Shown: positions 1 to 9,573 of the stretch, piece after piece
How positions within the stretch are numbered: position 1 is the stretch's first letter
Layout of the letters: each line of letters starts with the position of its first letter
From: Caballeronia turbans
GTDB taxonomy: Bacteria; Pseudomonadota; Gammaproteobacteria; Burkholderiales; Burkholderiaceae
DNA length: 64,000 nt
Assembly: GCA_001544655.2 (NCBI GenBank)
Contig: FCOD02000014.1
Coordinates: 62,001-126,000, forward strand
Direction: 5' to 3'
Translations under genes and position numbers: made by a program
The notes under the pieces: model-generated
What the model saw: only the letters and a program-made list of their open reading frames with translations
Database searches by the model: none
Told to the model about the DNA's origin: nothing

Positions 1-181
1 GAGGCTTGGTACAAATGGAGTGCGCTGCACTCGGGTCGATGCGTCGATGACGCGGATAGGTGAATAGATGTTAAACCTTTCGATGCGCAGCGGTCGGCGG
101 AAAGCTCGCGATTTTGATGTGCCTTTCTGCTAACCCCTTTCAACACCCATGCAGATGGAGCATTAGCGCGCTCACGAAGAA

Positions 182-995
182 TTGAACCTCGAGCTCTTCG
201 CGACGATCGGCGGCCTAGGGCTCACCGGCCTTATCCTGTGGGCCGAGTTCGCGCTGATGCCGATCTGCACGAGCCTCATCGACGTTACGAGCATCCGTTT
301 CGGCAAGCTCGAAGAGTTCTTCGATCTCTCCGCGGAATACGACGCGAAGCACGAGTACCGCGTCGCGTGGGTCGATTTCGCGAGCCGCGGATCCGCGCTC
401 GGACGCGGCATCTTCATGGCGGGCGATCACCCGATTCACGGCTCGCTGGATGTCGAGGAACGGCCCAAGGGCCCCGCGTCCTTCACGCCGCCCGTCGCGC
501 TCATCAGCGGCCTCACGCTGCGCGCGTTCAACGAGCTGTAATATCGCCGCCAGAGGAAGCCGATCGAAAATCCGCGCGTTAGCTACGACGGCTATTTCTA
601 TCCGCTCGACAGCCTGCTCGAATGAAACCGCATCTACGGCCGTCGGGGTTCATCAGTATCAATGCGGCGAGCGCGCGCGACGCGATGCGCGCGATCCTCG
701 TTCGGATTTCGTCGAGCGGCACGGGTTCGTTTCCCGCAGTGCTCAAGCGCTGCGGGGACACTGCCTCGCGCGGGCTGCTGTCGTTTCCTACCGAAGGCGC
801 GTCGCTCGCGCTCGGATTTCCCCCAGCACGAAATACGCAATTCGCAACTCTTCGCCGCGCCCGACACGAGCATGGGCGAAGCCGGCAGATGCGTCTATCC
901 CGCCAAGGACGCGCACATGTCGGGCGCCGATTTCGCTTCGCGATCCGGCCTTGCTGTCGCATTCCGCGTTTTGCGTTCAAGCGCGCGTCGCTTAG
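182..995 (+). pseudogene. Decayed FAD-linked oxidoreductase (DprE1 / arabinonolactone-oxidase-like)
   Basis: Pieces of one FAD-binding oxidase can be read in all three forward frames. The first open stretch (182-541) begins inside the FAD domain with a GGLGLTG motif. It stops at TAA, where the same frame continues with YRRQRKPIENPRVSYDGYFYPLD, and a second stop (TGA) sits where the family has the Trp of a WNRxYGRRGF motif. One base appears to be missing after the GRRG codons, and further shifts occur before the terminal YPAKDAHMSG motif near 900-930. The N-terminal half is absent, and bases 1-181 show no recognisable start of it. Relatives are decaprenylphosphoryl-ribose-oxidase-like enzymes often found beside GtrA-type genes, and here a decayed gtrA converges on it. 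With several independent lesions it is certainly not functional. The exact family member is an inference. Confidence 0.75.
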
Positions 996-1390
996 GCGAA
1001 GGTGCGGAAGACGTAGCGCTTGTCGAGCCGGTATTTGATTATGTAACCGATCGCCAGGCCGATGCATCCGCCGATGTAGCGCGCTTCGGCCGTTCCGAAG
1101 ATCGCGTTGAAGCCGAATTCCACGCCCCAGAAGATCGCGGTCGTGACGACGCCCATCGTCACGTAGAGCGTGAACATGGTGGCGTCGTGGCGTGGGTTCT
1201 CGGCTTTGAAGCGGAAGATCCCCTTCTTGACGAGCACGTATTTCACGACAAGGCCGACGCCCGTGCCGACGAGCACCGACATCAGGATGTGGAACGGGCT
1301 GGTGTAGAGGCGCGTCGTAAGGTCCTGCGCGCCGATGTTGGCCAGCGTCGCGTTGGAGGCGAAGAAGGTCTAGAGCAACGCGAGTTGCAT
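992..1390 (-). pseudogene. GtrA-like membrane protein with an in-frame amber stop
   Basis: The frame starting at ATG 1390 reads MQLALL, then TAG at 1372-1370, then continues with TFFASNATLANIGAQ and about 125 residues typical of the GtrA family. These are four-helix membrane proteins thought to flip polyprenyl-linked sugars. The amber codon sits where relatives have an aromatic residue, so a point mutation is likely. Translation could restart at the ATG at 1282, giving 96 residues with about three membrane helices and the family's terminal YRLDKRYVF motif, but the first helix would be lost. It converges on the decayed FAD oxidase, so both genes of this small module appear abandoned. Confidence 0.7.
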
Positions 1391-1520
1391 CTGTCTGCAT
1401 CCGGACGGTTCGGCGTATTGGAGTTCAAATGCGCTTGGTTCGTCGAAGCCGGCTGAACCCACCGCAAAGGTAGTTTGGCGCAGCCGGCATTCGACGTTCG
1501 ACCCCGGCCCCTCTTTACCT

Positions 1521-2327
1521 TCAGCGCCTGAACCAGGACGACGTTACATTCTTCTTTCTAGTTGAAGGTCCGTCTTTCGCATCGTTCAGAGGAAAATTAT
1601 CGTGCTTCCTCGAGCCGCCAGTTTTTTCCAGATAATTTGCAAATCGCAGCTCGAAGCGCATTTGTTCGTTTTTCCATTCATCCAGTTTTTGTTCCGAGAA
1701 TTCCGAAACGTTGGAATCATGGAGTAAAGTCAACTCATTTGCTACGATACAGTTGAATCCGGCCAGAAATGCTCTGAACGTAAAGTCAATATCATACGTG
1801 TGGAAGCCTCGCAACCGCGCTTCATCGAATCCTCTCAGCACGTCATGCACTTTTCTGGTGCACGCGATGAAAAGTCCGTCCAAAGCCTGAATGCCCGCGA
1901 CATGCCGCCTCGAAGAACGACCGAATAACTCGAGACGATATTCGCCCTGCCTGCCCGGATCCGGAGCCACGACAGCGCCCATATTATATGGCTCGCCGGC
2001 ATCGTACCAATTCCCTGAAATAAGGCGAGTGGTTCCACATGGGCCGAAGAGGTCTGAGTTGGACATTGCATCGAACAGGATCTTGTCGACATCATGATCA
2101 AGAATTCCGATGTCGTCGTGGCAAAAGAAAATCCACTGTCCGGTCGCACGCTCCGCTCCCCGGTTATAGCCTTCCGCCATGGACTTGGCGTCTTCGATCC
2201 GGATGACCTCGAGTTTCGGCAGGTTGACTTTCCCCACAAAACGCTCCTCGAACTGGCGAAACCTTTGATTATCGCGGCTGTTCACGACAATCGAAACGGA
2301 TTCAACTATTCCGCGATGTGTGCGCAT
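1521..2327 (-). CDS. Glycosyltransferase, family 2-like (StrF / Glyco_tranf_2_5 type)
   Basis: A 268-residue protein with an N-terminal nucleotide-sugar fold. It starts SVSIVVNSRDN and has a WIFFCHDDIGIL stretch near residues 66-77, whose HDD is the probable metal and nucleotide-diphosphate site. The segment around VAGIQALDGLFIACTRK and FHTYDIDFTFRA matches glycosyltransferases with the StrF-like GT-A domain. It is soluble and cytoplasmic, without signal or membrane segments. It is the last gene of a three-gene minus-strand operon, about 9 bases after the preceding glycosyltransferase, and the C-terminal ~30 residues are basic and probably disordered. The acceptor and donor sugar cannot be told from sequence. 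It presumably adds a residue to the O-chain. Confidence 0.75.
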   Translation of the reverse strand: MRTHRGIVESVSIVVNSRDNQRFRQFEERFVGKVNLPKLEVIRIEDAKSMAEGYNRGAERATGQWIFFCHDDIGILDHDVDKILFDAMSNSDLFGPCGTTRLISGNWYDAGEPYNMGAVVAPDPGRQGEYRLELFGRSSRRHVAGIQALDGLFIACTRKVHDVLRGFDEARLRGFHTYDIDFTFRAFLAGFNCIVANELTLLHDSNVSEFSEQKLDEWKNEQMRFELRFANYLEKTGGSRKHDNFPLNDAKDGPSTRKKNVTSSWFRR

Positions 2328-2336
2328 GCTTGGTTC

Positions 2337-3227
2337 CTACTTTCCCAGACGATTCCATAGATCGTTGACTAGTCGTCGCGTGCTCAATGCTTCAACATCG
2401 CCCAGCAGCGTTCCGAGGCCCGACATCTCCGTGGCACGATCGACGTATTGCCTCAACGAACCCTCGTTCCAATGACCCGTGTGCTCCCATATGAAATCCC
2501 TGAAGAAGTCGGGCCGTGACGAAAGTCGCTCGGTGACCACGCCCGCGCCACATGCTGCCGCGAGATAGAGTCGAGGTTCGAAGGCTGCATGTCCGTCCGC
2601 ATGGACATTCAGGACAATTTTGGATCGCCTGAAAATTTCGGCGAGCCGTTTTCCCGATAGTCCATGCGCAACCCATAAAAAGCTCATTGAGCTCGACCGC
2701 AGAAAATCAAGCTGCGAGATCCGATGCGGGGTTGGCTTTCCCAGAAATGTGACGTCGAATGACCGCTTCTTTCCAGCCGATGGCGGCCGGAAGTGCGACG
2801 TATCAATTGGCAAGGGCCAGAACTCGTCAATCGGAAAGCGCATTTTTTCTGCACTTTCCTGCTTGCCCTTGTCATAGAAAATGCGCCAGTGATACGCACC
2901 CCAGGCCATCGAAGCATAGACTCGTTCTCGGAGTCGGGTTTCATCGGTGTAAGTCAACTCCCCGTCCGTGAGAACGGGCAGCGGCTCCGACAATATCGCA
3001 ACTCTGAGTCCGGGAATGCTCTCGATATAGTGCCTCGGGTACAACTCCGGCCGAAAAAACAGCGTCAGTTGTGGCCGGAAGTTGTATACGGAAAGCAGCC
3101 AACTATAGTCGCGCTCGTCCACGTCGACACACAAAACCTCTGAATCGCCTTGCCACCCCTCGGGAAAGTGATTTTCGAAATAGGTAAAGTGACCGACAAC
3201 CGCAATCCGCGACAGCTTTTCAGCCAT
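2337..3227 (-). CDS. Glycosyltransferase, CgeB / GT1-like
   Basis: A 296-residue protein of the CgeB-like GT-B group. The N-terminal half has short Rossmann strands (IAVVGHFTYF, LTLFFRPELYP). The C-terminal half carries the conserved FDVTFLGKPTPHR segment and the FEPRLYLAAACGAGVVTE donor-binding region of this family, near residues 200-260. No membrane helix is seen. Its start overlaps the end of the upstream 655-residue transferase by 8 bases, so the two are translationally coupled. The related gene at 17348-18322 has the same architecture, so this locus carries at least two CgeB-type transferases plus one fused copy. Sugar specificity is unknown. Confidence 0.7.
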   Translation of the reverse strand: MAEKLSRIAVVGHFTYFENHFPEGWQGDSEVLCVDVDERDYSWLLSVYNFRPQLTLFFRPELYPRHYIESIPGLRVAILSEPLPVLTDGELTYTDETRLRERVYASMAWGAYHWRIFYDKGKQESAEKMRFPIDEFWPLPIDTSHFRPPSAGKKRSFDVTFLGKPTPHRISQLDFLRSSSMSFLWVAHGLSGKRLAEIFRRSKIVLNVHADGHAAFEPRLYLAAACGAGVVTERLSSRPDFFRDFIWEHTGHWNEGSLRQYVDRATEMSGLGTLLGDVEALSTRRLVNDLWNRLGK

Positions 3228-5187
3228 GATGACCTTTCAACGCCCGAAGCGGTGCAGTGATTCTCCAACTCGTGGACCCTCGCAGCGCTTGCACTTCTGT
3301 CTGAAGTTCTTGCAGCCGCCGATTCACCTCGGTGAACTCCGACAATTTCTGAGTGAGATCTGCGATATGGCGATCCTTGTCCGCTATATGACGATCCCTA
3401 TCCGCGATATGGCGATCCTTATCCGCAACGATACCGGCAGCGCTGAAATAGCCCATTCGCTCCGGCAAAGTCCCGGCAATGAGCGAAACGAGATCTTGAT
3501 AGAATCCCATGCGGGTTTTATCCAACGCCAACGCCATGAGCGGACCGAGGCGAGGATCATGCGGGTCAAGGAAAAGAACGCCAAGCCCGTATGAATGGTG
3601 GAACTCGACGGTAGCAAACCGTTCCTTCAGTTCTTCCCACAGTCTGTGAACGCCAAATCCTCGGTCATAGACGCAAGTATCATGAAACAAAATCACGCCC
3701 GAGGGCGTCATAGCGCTGAACCACGTGGTGAAGTCGTCTTTCACCGCGTCGTAAGTGTGCAGGCCGTCAATATGAAGCAAGTCGATCGATTCATCGCTAA
3801 ATTGACTGCGTGCGTCCGCGAAGAAAGACCTCACCAATTTGACGTTCCGGAAATTAACGTCGAGATGGGTCTTCAGCTCAGTATAAATCGCCTCTCCCTC
3901 ATAATGCCCGGCATGGTCGTCGCCCATCCATGCGTCGACTCCGTATAGCCTGCAATCAAGATTATACGATTTAGCTGCCGTGCAAGCCGCAATCAAACTT
4001 GCGCCGTTGTGAACCCCAAGCTCGACGTATGTTTTTGGCTTGAGAAGTTTCATTAGTGCGAACATGAACGGAATATGTCCCTGCCACGCCGTCACTGGCA
4101 ACTTCGTCGGGACACTGAACAGCGGTTCGATCAACTTTGAGAATTCTGACGCAAATCCCTCGAAAAGATCGGTAGAACCCAGACGCGCCGGCAAAGTTGA
4201 CCCTGAAGTGCGGGATGCGACGACCTGCGTGCCGCCAGTCAGCACTACGTTTCCTTTGGCATCAACCACAGAAAAACTTTGCTGGCGAGGAGACTCCGAC
4301 TCGCCGATTTCGAAATCGACCAGACCAGCAATTTGCGACGAGACGTAATTTTGGGTCTCGCTATACTCGCTCTTTACATAAGAGAATTTGAAGTCGAGTT
4401 TAAATTGCTCCCGCTCTGAGACATTATGTTGATCCGGATAATTCAGGGCGAGATTACGAAGAGCCTTTGAATCGAGTCCGCCGGTCGCGAACTGCTTTGC
4501 CAGATCGACCCAGTGAAATCCGTTACGCTTGGCAATATTGATTCGTTCGCGCATAAGGCGATTATTACCGTTTGCCAGCTTAAAACCAAACTGCACGCGG
4601 CTCTGGATCGGAATGTGAATGCAGTAACTGTCGTCGCAGTCGATTTTGGTAAAACCTCGATCATCAAACGTACTGACGTCGTGGTAGCCCTGGCTTACGA
4701 TGAAGTCCGGTGCTTTTGCCGCAATGCTCTTTTTGAGCGCAACTTTGAAATAGAGCGGAGAAGGCAGACCACGGATAAAGGCGCCCGAAAAGATATCGCC
4801 GCCATCAAAGTTCTCGGGACACGCGTTCAGCCAGGGAAAACGAATAACATCCGCTCCCGACTTTTTTGACAGAAACTCTTCGAGATGCTTCCTGTCATTA
4901 AATGGCAGAAATTCGTCGCAGTCGAGGAAGAACAGATAATCGGCGTCCCCTTGGGAGAAGGCGTTCTTGGCGAAAAAGCTTGCCACCTCGGACTGCGGAT
5001 ATCCGGAGGCTTTCAGTTGGTAAAGCTCGAACTTCGAACTGTCTCGACGACTTACCATCTTCACGCTGTCGTCGCTAGATCCATGGTTCAAAATGACACA
5101 TTGATCAAACAAGGCTTCGACTTGGTCCAAAAATGGGCCCAGAATCGGGGCCTCGTTCCGCATCATCACAAAACATGCAATCTTCAT
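3220..5187 (-). CDS. Multidomain glycosyltransferase - methyltransferase - coiled coil
   Basis: The start at ATG 5187 is preferred to one ten codons upstream because AAGGA lies 7 bases before it. The 655-residue product has three parts. Residues 1-235 are a GT-A domain (IACFVMMRNEAPIL; acidic FLDCDEF motif with Asp89 and Asp91). Residues 370-545 are a class I SAM methyltransferase of the Methyltransf_24 type (YVELGVHNG at 387-395, HIDGLHTYD from 472, HDT at 502-504). Residues 588-635 are a heptad-repeat coiled coil, ending in STSWRITAPLR at 638-648. Fusing transfer and methylation on a coiled coil suggests a chain-modifying or capping enzyme like WbdD, but that role is inference. It is the first gene of the three-gene minus-strand operon. 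Confidence 0.75.
   Translation of the reverse strand: MKIACFVMMRNEAPILGPFLDQVEALFDQCVILNHGSSDDSVKMVSRRDSSKFELYQLKASGYPQSEVASFFAKNAFSQGDADYLFFLDCDEFLPFNDRKHLEEFLSKKSGADVIRFPWLNACPENFDGGDIFSGAFIRGLPSPLYFKVALKKSIAAKAPDFIVSQGYHDVSTFDDRGFTKIDCDDSYCIHIPIQSRVQFGFKLANGNNRLMRERINIAKRNGFHWVDLAKQFATGGLDSKALRNLALNYPDQHNVSEREQFKLDFKFSYVKSEYSETQNYVSSQIAGLVDFEIGESESPRQQSFSVVDAKGNVVLTGGTQVVASRTSGSTLPARLGSTDLFEGFASEFSKLIEPLFSVPTKLPVTAWQGHIPFMFALMKLLKPKTYVELGVHNGASLIAACTAAKSYNLDCRLYGVDAWMGDDHAGHYEGEAIYTELKTHLDVNFRNVKLVRSFFADARSQFSDESIDLLHIDGLHTYDAVKDDFTTWFSAMTPSGVILFHDTCVYDRGFGVHRLWEELKERFATVEFHHSYGLGVLFLDPHDPRLGPLMALALDKTRMGFYQDLVSLIAGTLPERMGYFSAAGIVADKDRHIADRDRHIADKDRHIADLTQKLSEFTEVNRRLQELQTEVQALRGSTSWRITAPLRALKGHHG
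3362..3424 (-). repeat. Three tandem 21-bp units encoding a coiled-coil heptad
   Basis: Three consecutive 21-bp copies (3362-3382, 3383-3403, 3404-3424) differ at only a few positions. On the minus strand each encodes the seven-residue unit D-(K/R)-D-R-H-I-A. A unit equal to one heptad lets the coiled coil lengthen or shorten in frame by slippage. Confidence 0.85.
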
Positions 5188-5861
5188 TTGCAGTTCCTTC
5201 CATTCGAAATTTTGCAACGGCTAGCATAGCAATCCCAAAAGATCTGGAGATCACAAACCTCGCGTCTGGCGCACATGATACTAAACCGCTGACGGTATAG
5301 GTGGGTAGTGATCGGCGTGGATTCACCAACGAGACAACCGCGGGTCTGAAGGCGGTCTACTGCGAACTCGCCAATGGTCCGCGCCGCGGGAGAGCGAACC
5401 AATGCTCGCGATGAGTCACCGCAGCGCGTATCGTGAGAACGACCGCGGCGCACATCGTCGGGCGTGGGCATAAGGTTGGATCATGCGGGTTCACGTCCGG
5501 TCCCGATGAGAGACGGGCGATCTGCAACGCGCGTTCGGGCAGATGCGGACTTGCAACGCTGCTCTGTCGAGAGTGGCACATGTGCCCCTGCCCCCTGTAT
5601 ACCGCGGACGATCAGAGGCGGCGAGCAGTCGCCTTGAGCGACCTGGCGTACGCTCCGTCGCACCACTGCGTCGAAAGCCGGGGCGGCGAGACGATGTGTT
5701 ATAAATCATGGACAGACCGATTGATGGGCATGCGAAAAAGCTCAGCTCGTCATCGCTTTCGAGACAAAATGCCAACTTCAAACGGCCCAGGTCTCACTTA
5801 AGTCCACGCTCCACGGCGTTATTTTAAAACCGCATTAAATAGTCACTTAAAAGCTCGTCGA
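5188..5861. other. Long divergent intergenic region
   Basis: These 674 bases separate two divergent glycosyltransferase transcription units and should hold both promoters. Open frames here on either strand have low-complexity, Cys/Arg-rich translations without family features. The last ~60 bases before 5862 are AT-rich, which fits a promoter region, but I could not place a convincing -35/-10 pair. No JUMPstart/ops element (GGCGGTAG) was found. Confidence 0.5.
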
Positions 5862-8045
5862 ATGACACTTTTACCACGTAGTCTTTTGCGCCGCCTTCGC
5901 GACCGCATAATTGCGCCGGTTACGCTGAAGTTAGAGACTGAAATTGAAAGCCGCAAAACAGAAGCGGAATCACTAAAGCAATATCTCCAGGCGCAGGCAG
6001 TTGCCCACGAAGCGCGGATTAATGAACTCGTTGCGGCATTCGATACCAGGCTTGCGGCCCTTCAAGTCGAGCACGAAAACCGCTTCAACGAAATCGTTGC
6101 GGCATCGGATGCAAAAGCGCTCGCGCTCCGCGCAGACATCGCTAGGATCACCGAACTGCTAGCGGCCACGACCTACGCTCAAGAGATGAGCGCGCGAAAT
6201 CTGAACGAACTGAGCGTGCGCGGCGCCGAGGAGGCAAAGACCACCGACGCCCTGCTTTCCAGCGTCGTCACTACGTCGCTCGCGCCGCAAGCGAATACAC
6301 GAGCGCGGCATACGTCGAACTTACCGCGAGTCAGTGTGGTCATGCCGGTTCGAAATCGACCAGACGAGATCCGCGCCGCACTGATCAGCGTTCAGGCACA
6401 AACAATGACGGACTGGGAAGCGGTCGTCGTCTCCGATGGCTCTGCCGACGCCACGGCAGCCGTCGTCCGGGAAATCGCTGCGTCGGACGAGCGCGTGCGA
6501 CTGTTCGAAATTGCTCCATCCGGTGTCTCTCCAGCGCGCAATTACGCACTTTCGCGCACTCGCGGTCAGATAATTGCCTACCTCGATTCGGACAATCGCG
6601 CACTTCCAACCTACCTCGAGGAAGTCGTCAATGCATTCGACGACAAGTCCGAAACTCAGTGCGTGTACGCCGCAATGGTGTGTGACGCGCCGATCTTCCA
6701 TGGCAAGCACGTGCTGTGGCATCCGTGGAATCGAGAAGCGTTATTGCATGGAAACTTCATTGATCTGAATGTCTTTGCACATCGAAGGGAGGTTTATGAA
6801 CGCCTCGGCGGATTTGACGAGCAACTCACACGACTCGTCGACTGGGATCTGATTCTTCGTTATACCGAACATCAGGCGCCGCTGCGCTTGCCCGTAGTCG
6901 CAATAAGCTACAGCACGCGTAGCAGGAACCGAATCTCCCGTCGGGCTGACATAAATCGCAATCGTTTCCTGATCCGCCGCAAGTGGTTGTCATCGGAACA
7001 GCACGGGCCACGCGTGCTTTACGTTCTGGATGATCGGTCTCGAGCTTGGGACCGTCACGCCGAGACGGAAATTCTTGCATTGCGGCGTGCTGGCGCAAAT
7101 ATCGAAGCGTGGGCGGGAGACGGAGCAACTTCTATTTCTTCCGAAGTCGTCACTTTGCATAAAGATTCGCTCAAATCGGCGATGCGGCAATTTCAGCCCC
7201 GCATCGTGCATATCCACGGATTCAGCCAACTGTCCGATGTGCTCGCCATCGCAAAGACGCAGCAGATTCCCGTTACGGCGAGAGCTCACCACCACGAGGA
7301 TTTAGAAGGGCTGGTGAACATGTCGAAAAGCGACGGAATTACTCGAGCCGACATTTTTCCTCACCAGGTCGCCGCAGTGGCGCCCAGATCATGGATTCAC
7401 GTCACTTCTACGGTATTCGATACGACGCGCTTCTTTCCGCCCTCGGACATCATCGCGGGGAAAGAACCCCGTCTGGTCTTACGTGTAGCGACCGCCCTGC
7501 CATGCGAAAACCTGAGCGTTTTCGTTTCGGCTTCGTGCCGATTGCGCGAACATCGCTTCGTGCTGGCACTAACGACAGAAGGCGCCAATGCTTCGTACAT
7601 CGAACTGATCAAGAAGGAAATCGAGGAGCGAAACGCTCCCATTGAACTGCACATCGATCTGTCGTATTCCAACATTTTGGCGCTCATGACGCGGGCTGAA
7701 CTCTATCTTCATTCGATTTCCGACGAATCTGCGCGGGATCCGAGACAGATGGCGATACCGCAATCGGTCGTCGAAGCGATGGCGACCGGTACGATTCCGC
7801 TGATGCGAAATGTCGCGGGCCTCGCGGAAGTACTCGATGAAAGCGGCATCGTGTATAGCGGCGTCGAAGATCTGACCGCGAGCATCGAAGAAACGGCAAA
7901 ATGGGATGTCGATACATGGCGGCAGCGCAGAATCGCCGCTATCGATTGGGCTTACGGCGGACATACGGATGACATCGTACTGCGGCCCATCTTCGACGCC
8001 TGGTGCGCATTGTCAGAGAACTACGCTGACGCTCCCACCGCGTAA
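5862..8045 (+). CDS. Coiled-coil plus GT2 plus GT-B bifunctional glycosyltransferase
   Basis: A 727-residue protein. Residues 20-125 are charged and heptad-patterned (coiled coil). Residues 156-370 form a GT2 domain (RVSVVMPVRNRPDEI; DxD-like DSD at 242-244; LVDWDLILRY near the end). Residues ~395-715 look like a GT-B (GT1/GT4-like) transferase (IVHIHGFSQLSDV; VVEAMATGTIPLMRN in the donor-binding loop). Two catalytic domains in one chain suggest two successive sugar additions. The coiled coil may tether it to the other coiled-coil proteins of the locus. It is first in the plus-strand run, and its TAA abuts the next gene. Sugar specificity is unknown. Confidence 0.75.
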   Translation: MTLLPRSLLRRLRDRIIAPVTLKLETEIESRKTEAESLKQYLQAQAVAHEARINELVAAFDTRLAALQVEHENRFNEIVAASDAKALALRADIARITELLAATTYAQEMSARNLNELSVRGAEEAKTTDALLSSVVTTSLAPQANTRARHTSNLPRVSVVMPVRNRPDEIRAALISVQAQTMTDWEAVVVSDGSADATAAVVREIAASDERVRLFEIAPSGVSPARNYALSRTRGQIIAYLDSDNRALPTYLEEVVNAFDDKSETQCVYAAMVCDAPIFHGKHVLWHPWNREALLHGNFIDLNVFAHRREVYERLGGFDEQLTRLVDWDLILRYTEHQAPLRLPVVAISYSTRSRNRISRRADINRNRFLIRRKWLSSEQHGPRVLYVLDDRSRAWDRHAETEILALRRAGANIEAWAGDGATSISSEVVTLHKDSLKSAMRQFQPRIVHIHGFSQLSDVLAIAKTQQIPVTARAHHHEDLEGLVNMSKSDGITRADIFPHQVAAVAPRSWIHVTSTVFDTTRFFPPSDIIAGKEPRLVLRVATALPCENLSVFVSASCRLREHRFVLALTTEGANASYIELIKKEIEERNAPIELHIDLSYSNILALMTRAELYLHSISDESARDPRQMAIPQSVVEAMATGTIPLMRNVAGLAEVLDESGIVYSGVEDLTASIEETAKWDVDTWRQRRIAAIDWAYGGHTDDIVLRPIFDAWCALSENYADAPTA

Positions 8046-8074
8046 TGCCGAATACATTGAGAACGGAGGCGAAG

Positions 8075-9475
8075 ATGCCGGAAATGTTCAATAGCAAGTC
8101 CTACTGGTCCGAACGATATCGTGCTGGAGGGACGTCGGGTGCAGGGTCATATGGGCGGCTCGCCGAGTTCAAGGCCGAGGTGATTAACGGCCTGGTTGAC
8201 AAGTACGGAATTGATTCGGTCATCGAATTCGGATGTGGTGACGGAGCGCAACTCTCACGTGCGATTTATCCTTCCTATCTCGGATTCGACGTCGCCGACG
8301 AAAGCATCACCATGTGCCGTTCCGCATTCGGCGAGGACAGCACCAAGGCGTTTCGAAATGTGGATCAGTACAACCACGAACGAGCCGATGTGACGCTGTC
8401 ACTCGACGTCATCTTCCATCTCATCGAAGATGACGTGTTCGAGGAGTACATGCGGCGACTGTTTTATTCGGCAAAGCGATTCGTCGTGGTTTATTCATCG
8501 AATTACGATGGAGAATGGCCCGACAAACACGTGAAGCATCGCAAATTCACGGATTGGGTTGAGAAGCATCATGCCGATTTCGAGCTGGTTGAGCACATTC
8601 CCAATCCCTATCCGCTTCTCAATGATCCGCAAAACGAAACCTTTGCGGATTTCTATGTCTTCAAGAAGCGGGCTGTGAAAAGGCATTCGCTGCCCGGCAA
8701 TCTTGTCGTCTCCGTGACTTCGTATGCGGTCCGATTTCCTACCCTGGGACTCACGCTGCGCAGGATCCTTCAGCAGTCTGTGGTGCCCGATGAAACCGTG
8801 CTATGGATTTCGCCGCGCGATGCCGAGCATCTCCCTTCGAACGTTATTGCACTTCAGCGTTGCGGCTTGTCCATTCAGATCACGAAAGACATTCGCTCTT
8901 ACAAGAAAATCATTCCCGCGCTGAAGCAGTATCCCGACAGTTTTATCATCACGCTCGATGATGACCAGATATATCCTCTCGACGTGCTCGAGCCGCTGAT
9001 CGCGAATTACCGTTCACCGACGGAAATTCTGTGTCGCCGTGCCCATCGCATCAAATTCGATGAACGCGGAGCTCCACTTCCCTATATGCAGTGGCAGCAT
9101 GAATATCAGAAAAACGACGATTGTCCTGATTTATTCGCGACCGGCGTGTGCGGGATACTTTACCCGCCGAATGTCTTGCCGCCGGAAACGCTCGACGAGG
9201 CAACGTTTTTGCAACTCGCGCCGCATGCCGATGACATCTGGTTGTATTGGATGGCTCGTCTCGCAAGCCGTAATATTCGTTTAGTCGGAAGACCTTGGCA
9301 AAATGTCATGTGGCCTGGGGCGGAATCGTCATCTCTTATGAATTACAACTGGAACGGCGGCAATGACACGCAAATTGCCGCCATGGTCGAGCATTTCGGA
9401 GTTCCGAGGAAATCGACGCCGGCGAGCTCCCGGTCGATATTTCGCGCCTTGGCCAAACTGCGTTCCGCGACTTGA
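8075..9475 (+). CDS. SAM methyltransferase fused to a GT-A-like domain
   Basis: Two in-frame starts exist. ATG 8045 overlaps the previous stop. ATG 8075 has GGAGG five bases upstream and is preferred. The 466-residue product begins with a class I methyltransferase (motif I VIEFGCGDG at 49-57; YLGFDVADESI). After about residue 205 comes a second domain starting LVVSVTSYAVRFPTL, with SFIITLDDDQIYPLD. This DDD-containing domain resembles glycosyltransferases that act on polysaccharide backbones. No membrane segment is seen. Its position between glycosyltransferases argues for O-chain elongation with methylation, but the substrate is not determinable. Confidence 0.65.
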   Translation: MPEMFNSKSYWSERYRAGGTSGAGSYGRLAEFKAEVINGLVDKYGIDSVIEFGCGDGAQLSRAIYPSYLGFDVADESITMCRSAFGEDSTKAFRNVDQYNHERADVTLSLDVIFHLIEDDVFEEYMRRLFYSAKRFVVVYSSNYDGEWPDKHVKHRKFTDWVEKHHADFELVEHIPNPYPLLNDPQNETFADFYVFKKRAVKRHSLPGNLVVSVTSYAVRFPTLGLTLRRILQQSVVPDETVLWISPRDAEHLPSNVIALQRCGLSIQITKDIRSYKKIIPALKQYPDSFIITLDDDQIYPLDVLEPLIANYRSPTEILCRRAHRIKFDERGAPLPYMQWQHEYQKNDDCPDLFATGVCGILYPPNVLPPETLDEATFLQLAPHADDIWLYWMARLASRNIRLVGRPWQNVMWPGAESSSLMNYNWNGGNDTQIAAMVEHFGVPRKSTPASSRSIFRALAKLRSAT

Positions 9476-9573
9476 ACATTCTTGGCAACCTTCGCGTTTT
9501 GCCCCGCGCACGAGCGCTTCTTTCTAGTACCATGCATGTGTGCCAGAGCAGATTGCCTACGCCAGGGTGACCC

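Noticed and set aside
5433-5801. 122-codon open frame on the plus strand in the divergent intergenic region
   Set aside because: Cys/Arg-rich translation without family features, no ribosome-binding site, and a competing frame on the other strand of equal quality.
5188-5861. JUMPstart/ops element for RfaH control of the polysaccharide locus
   Set aside because: GGCGGTCTAC near 5347 resembles the start of ops but lacks the required GGCGGTAGC.
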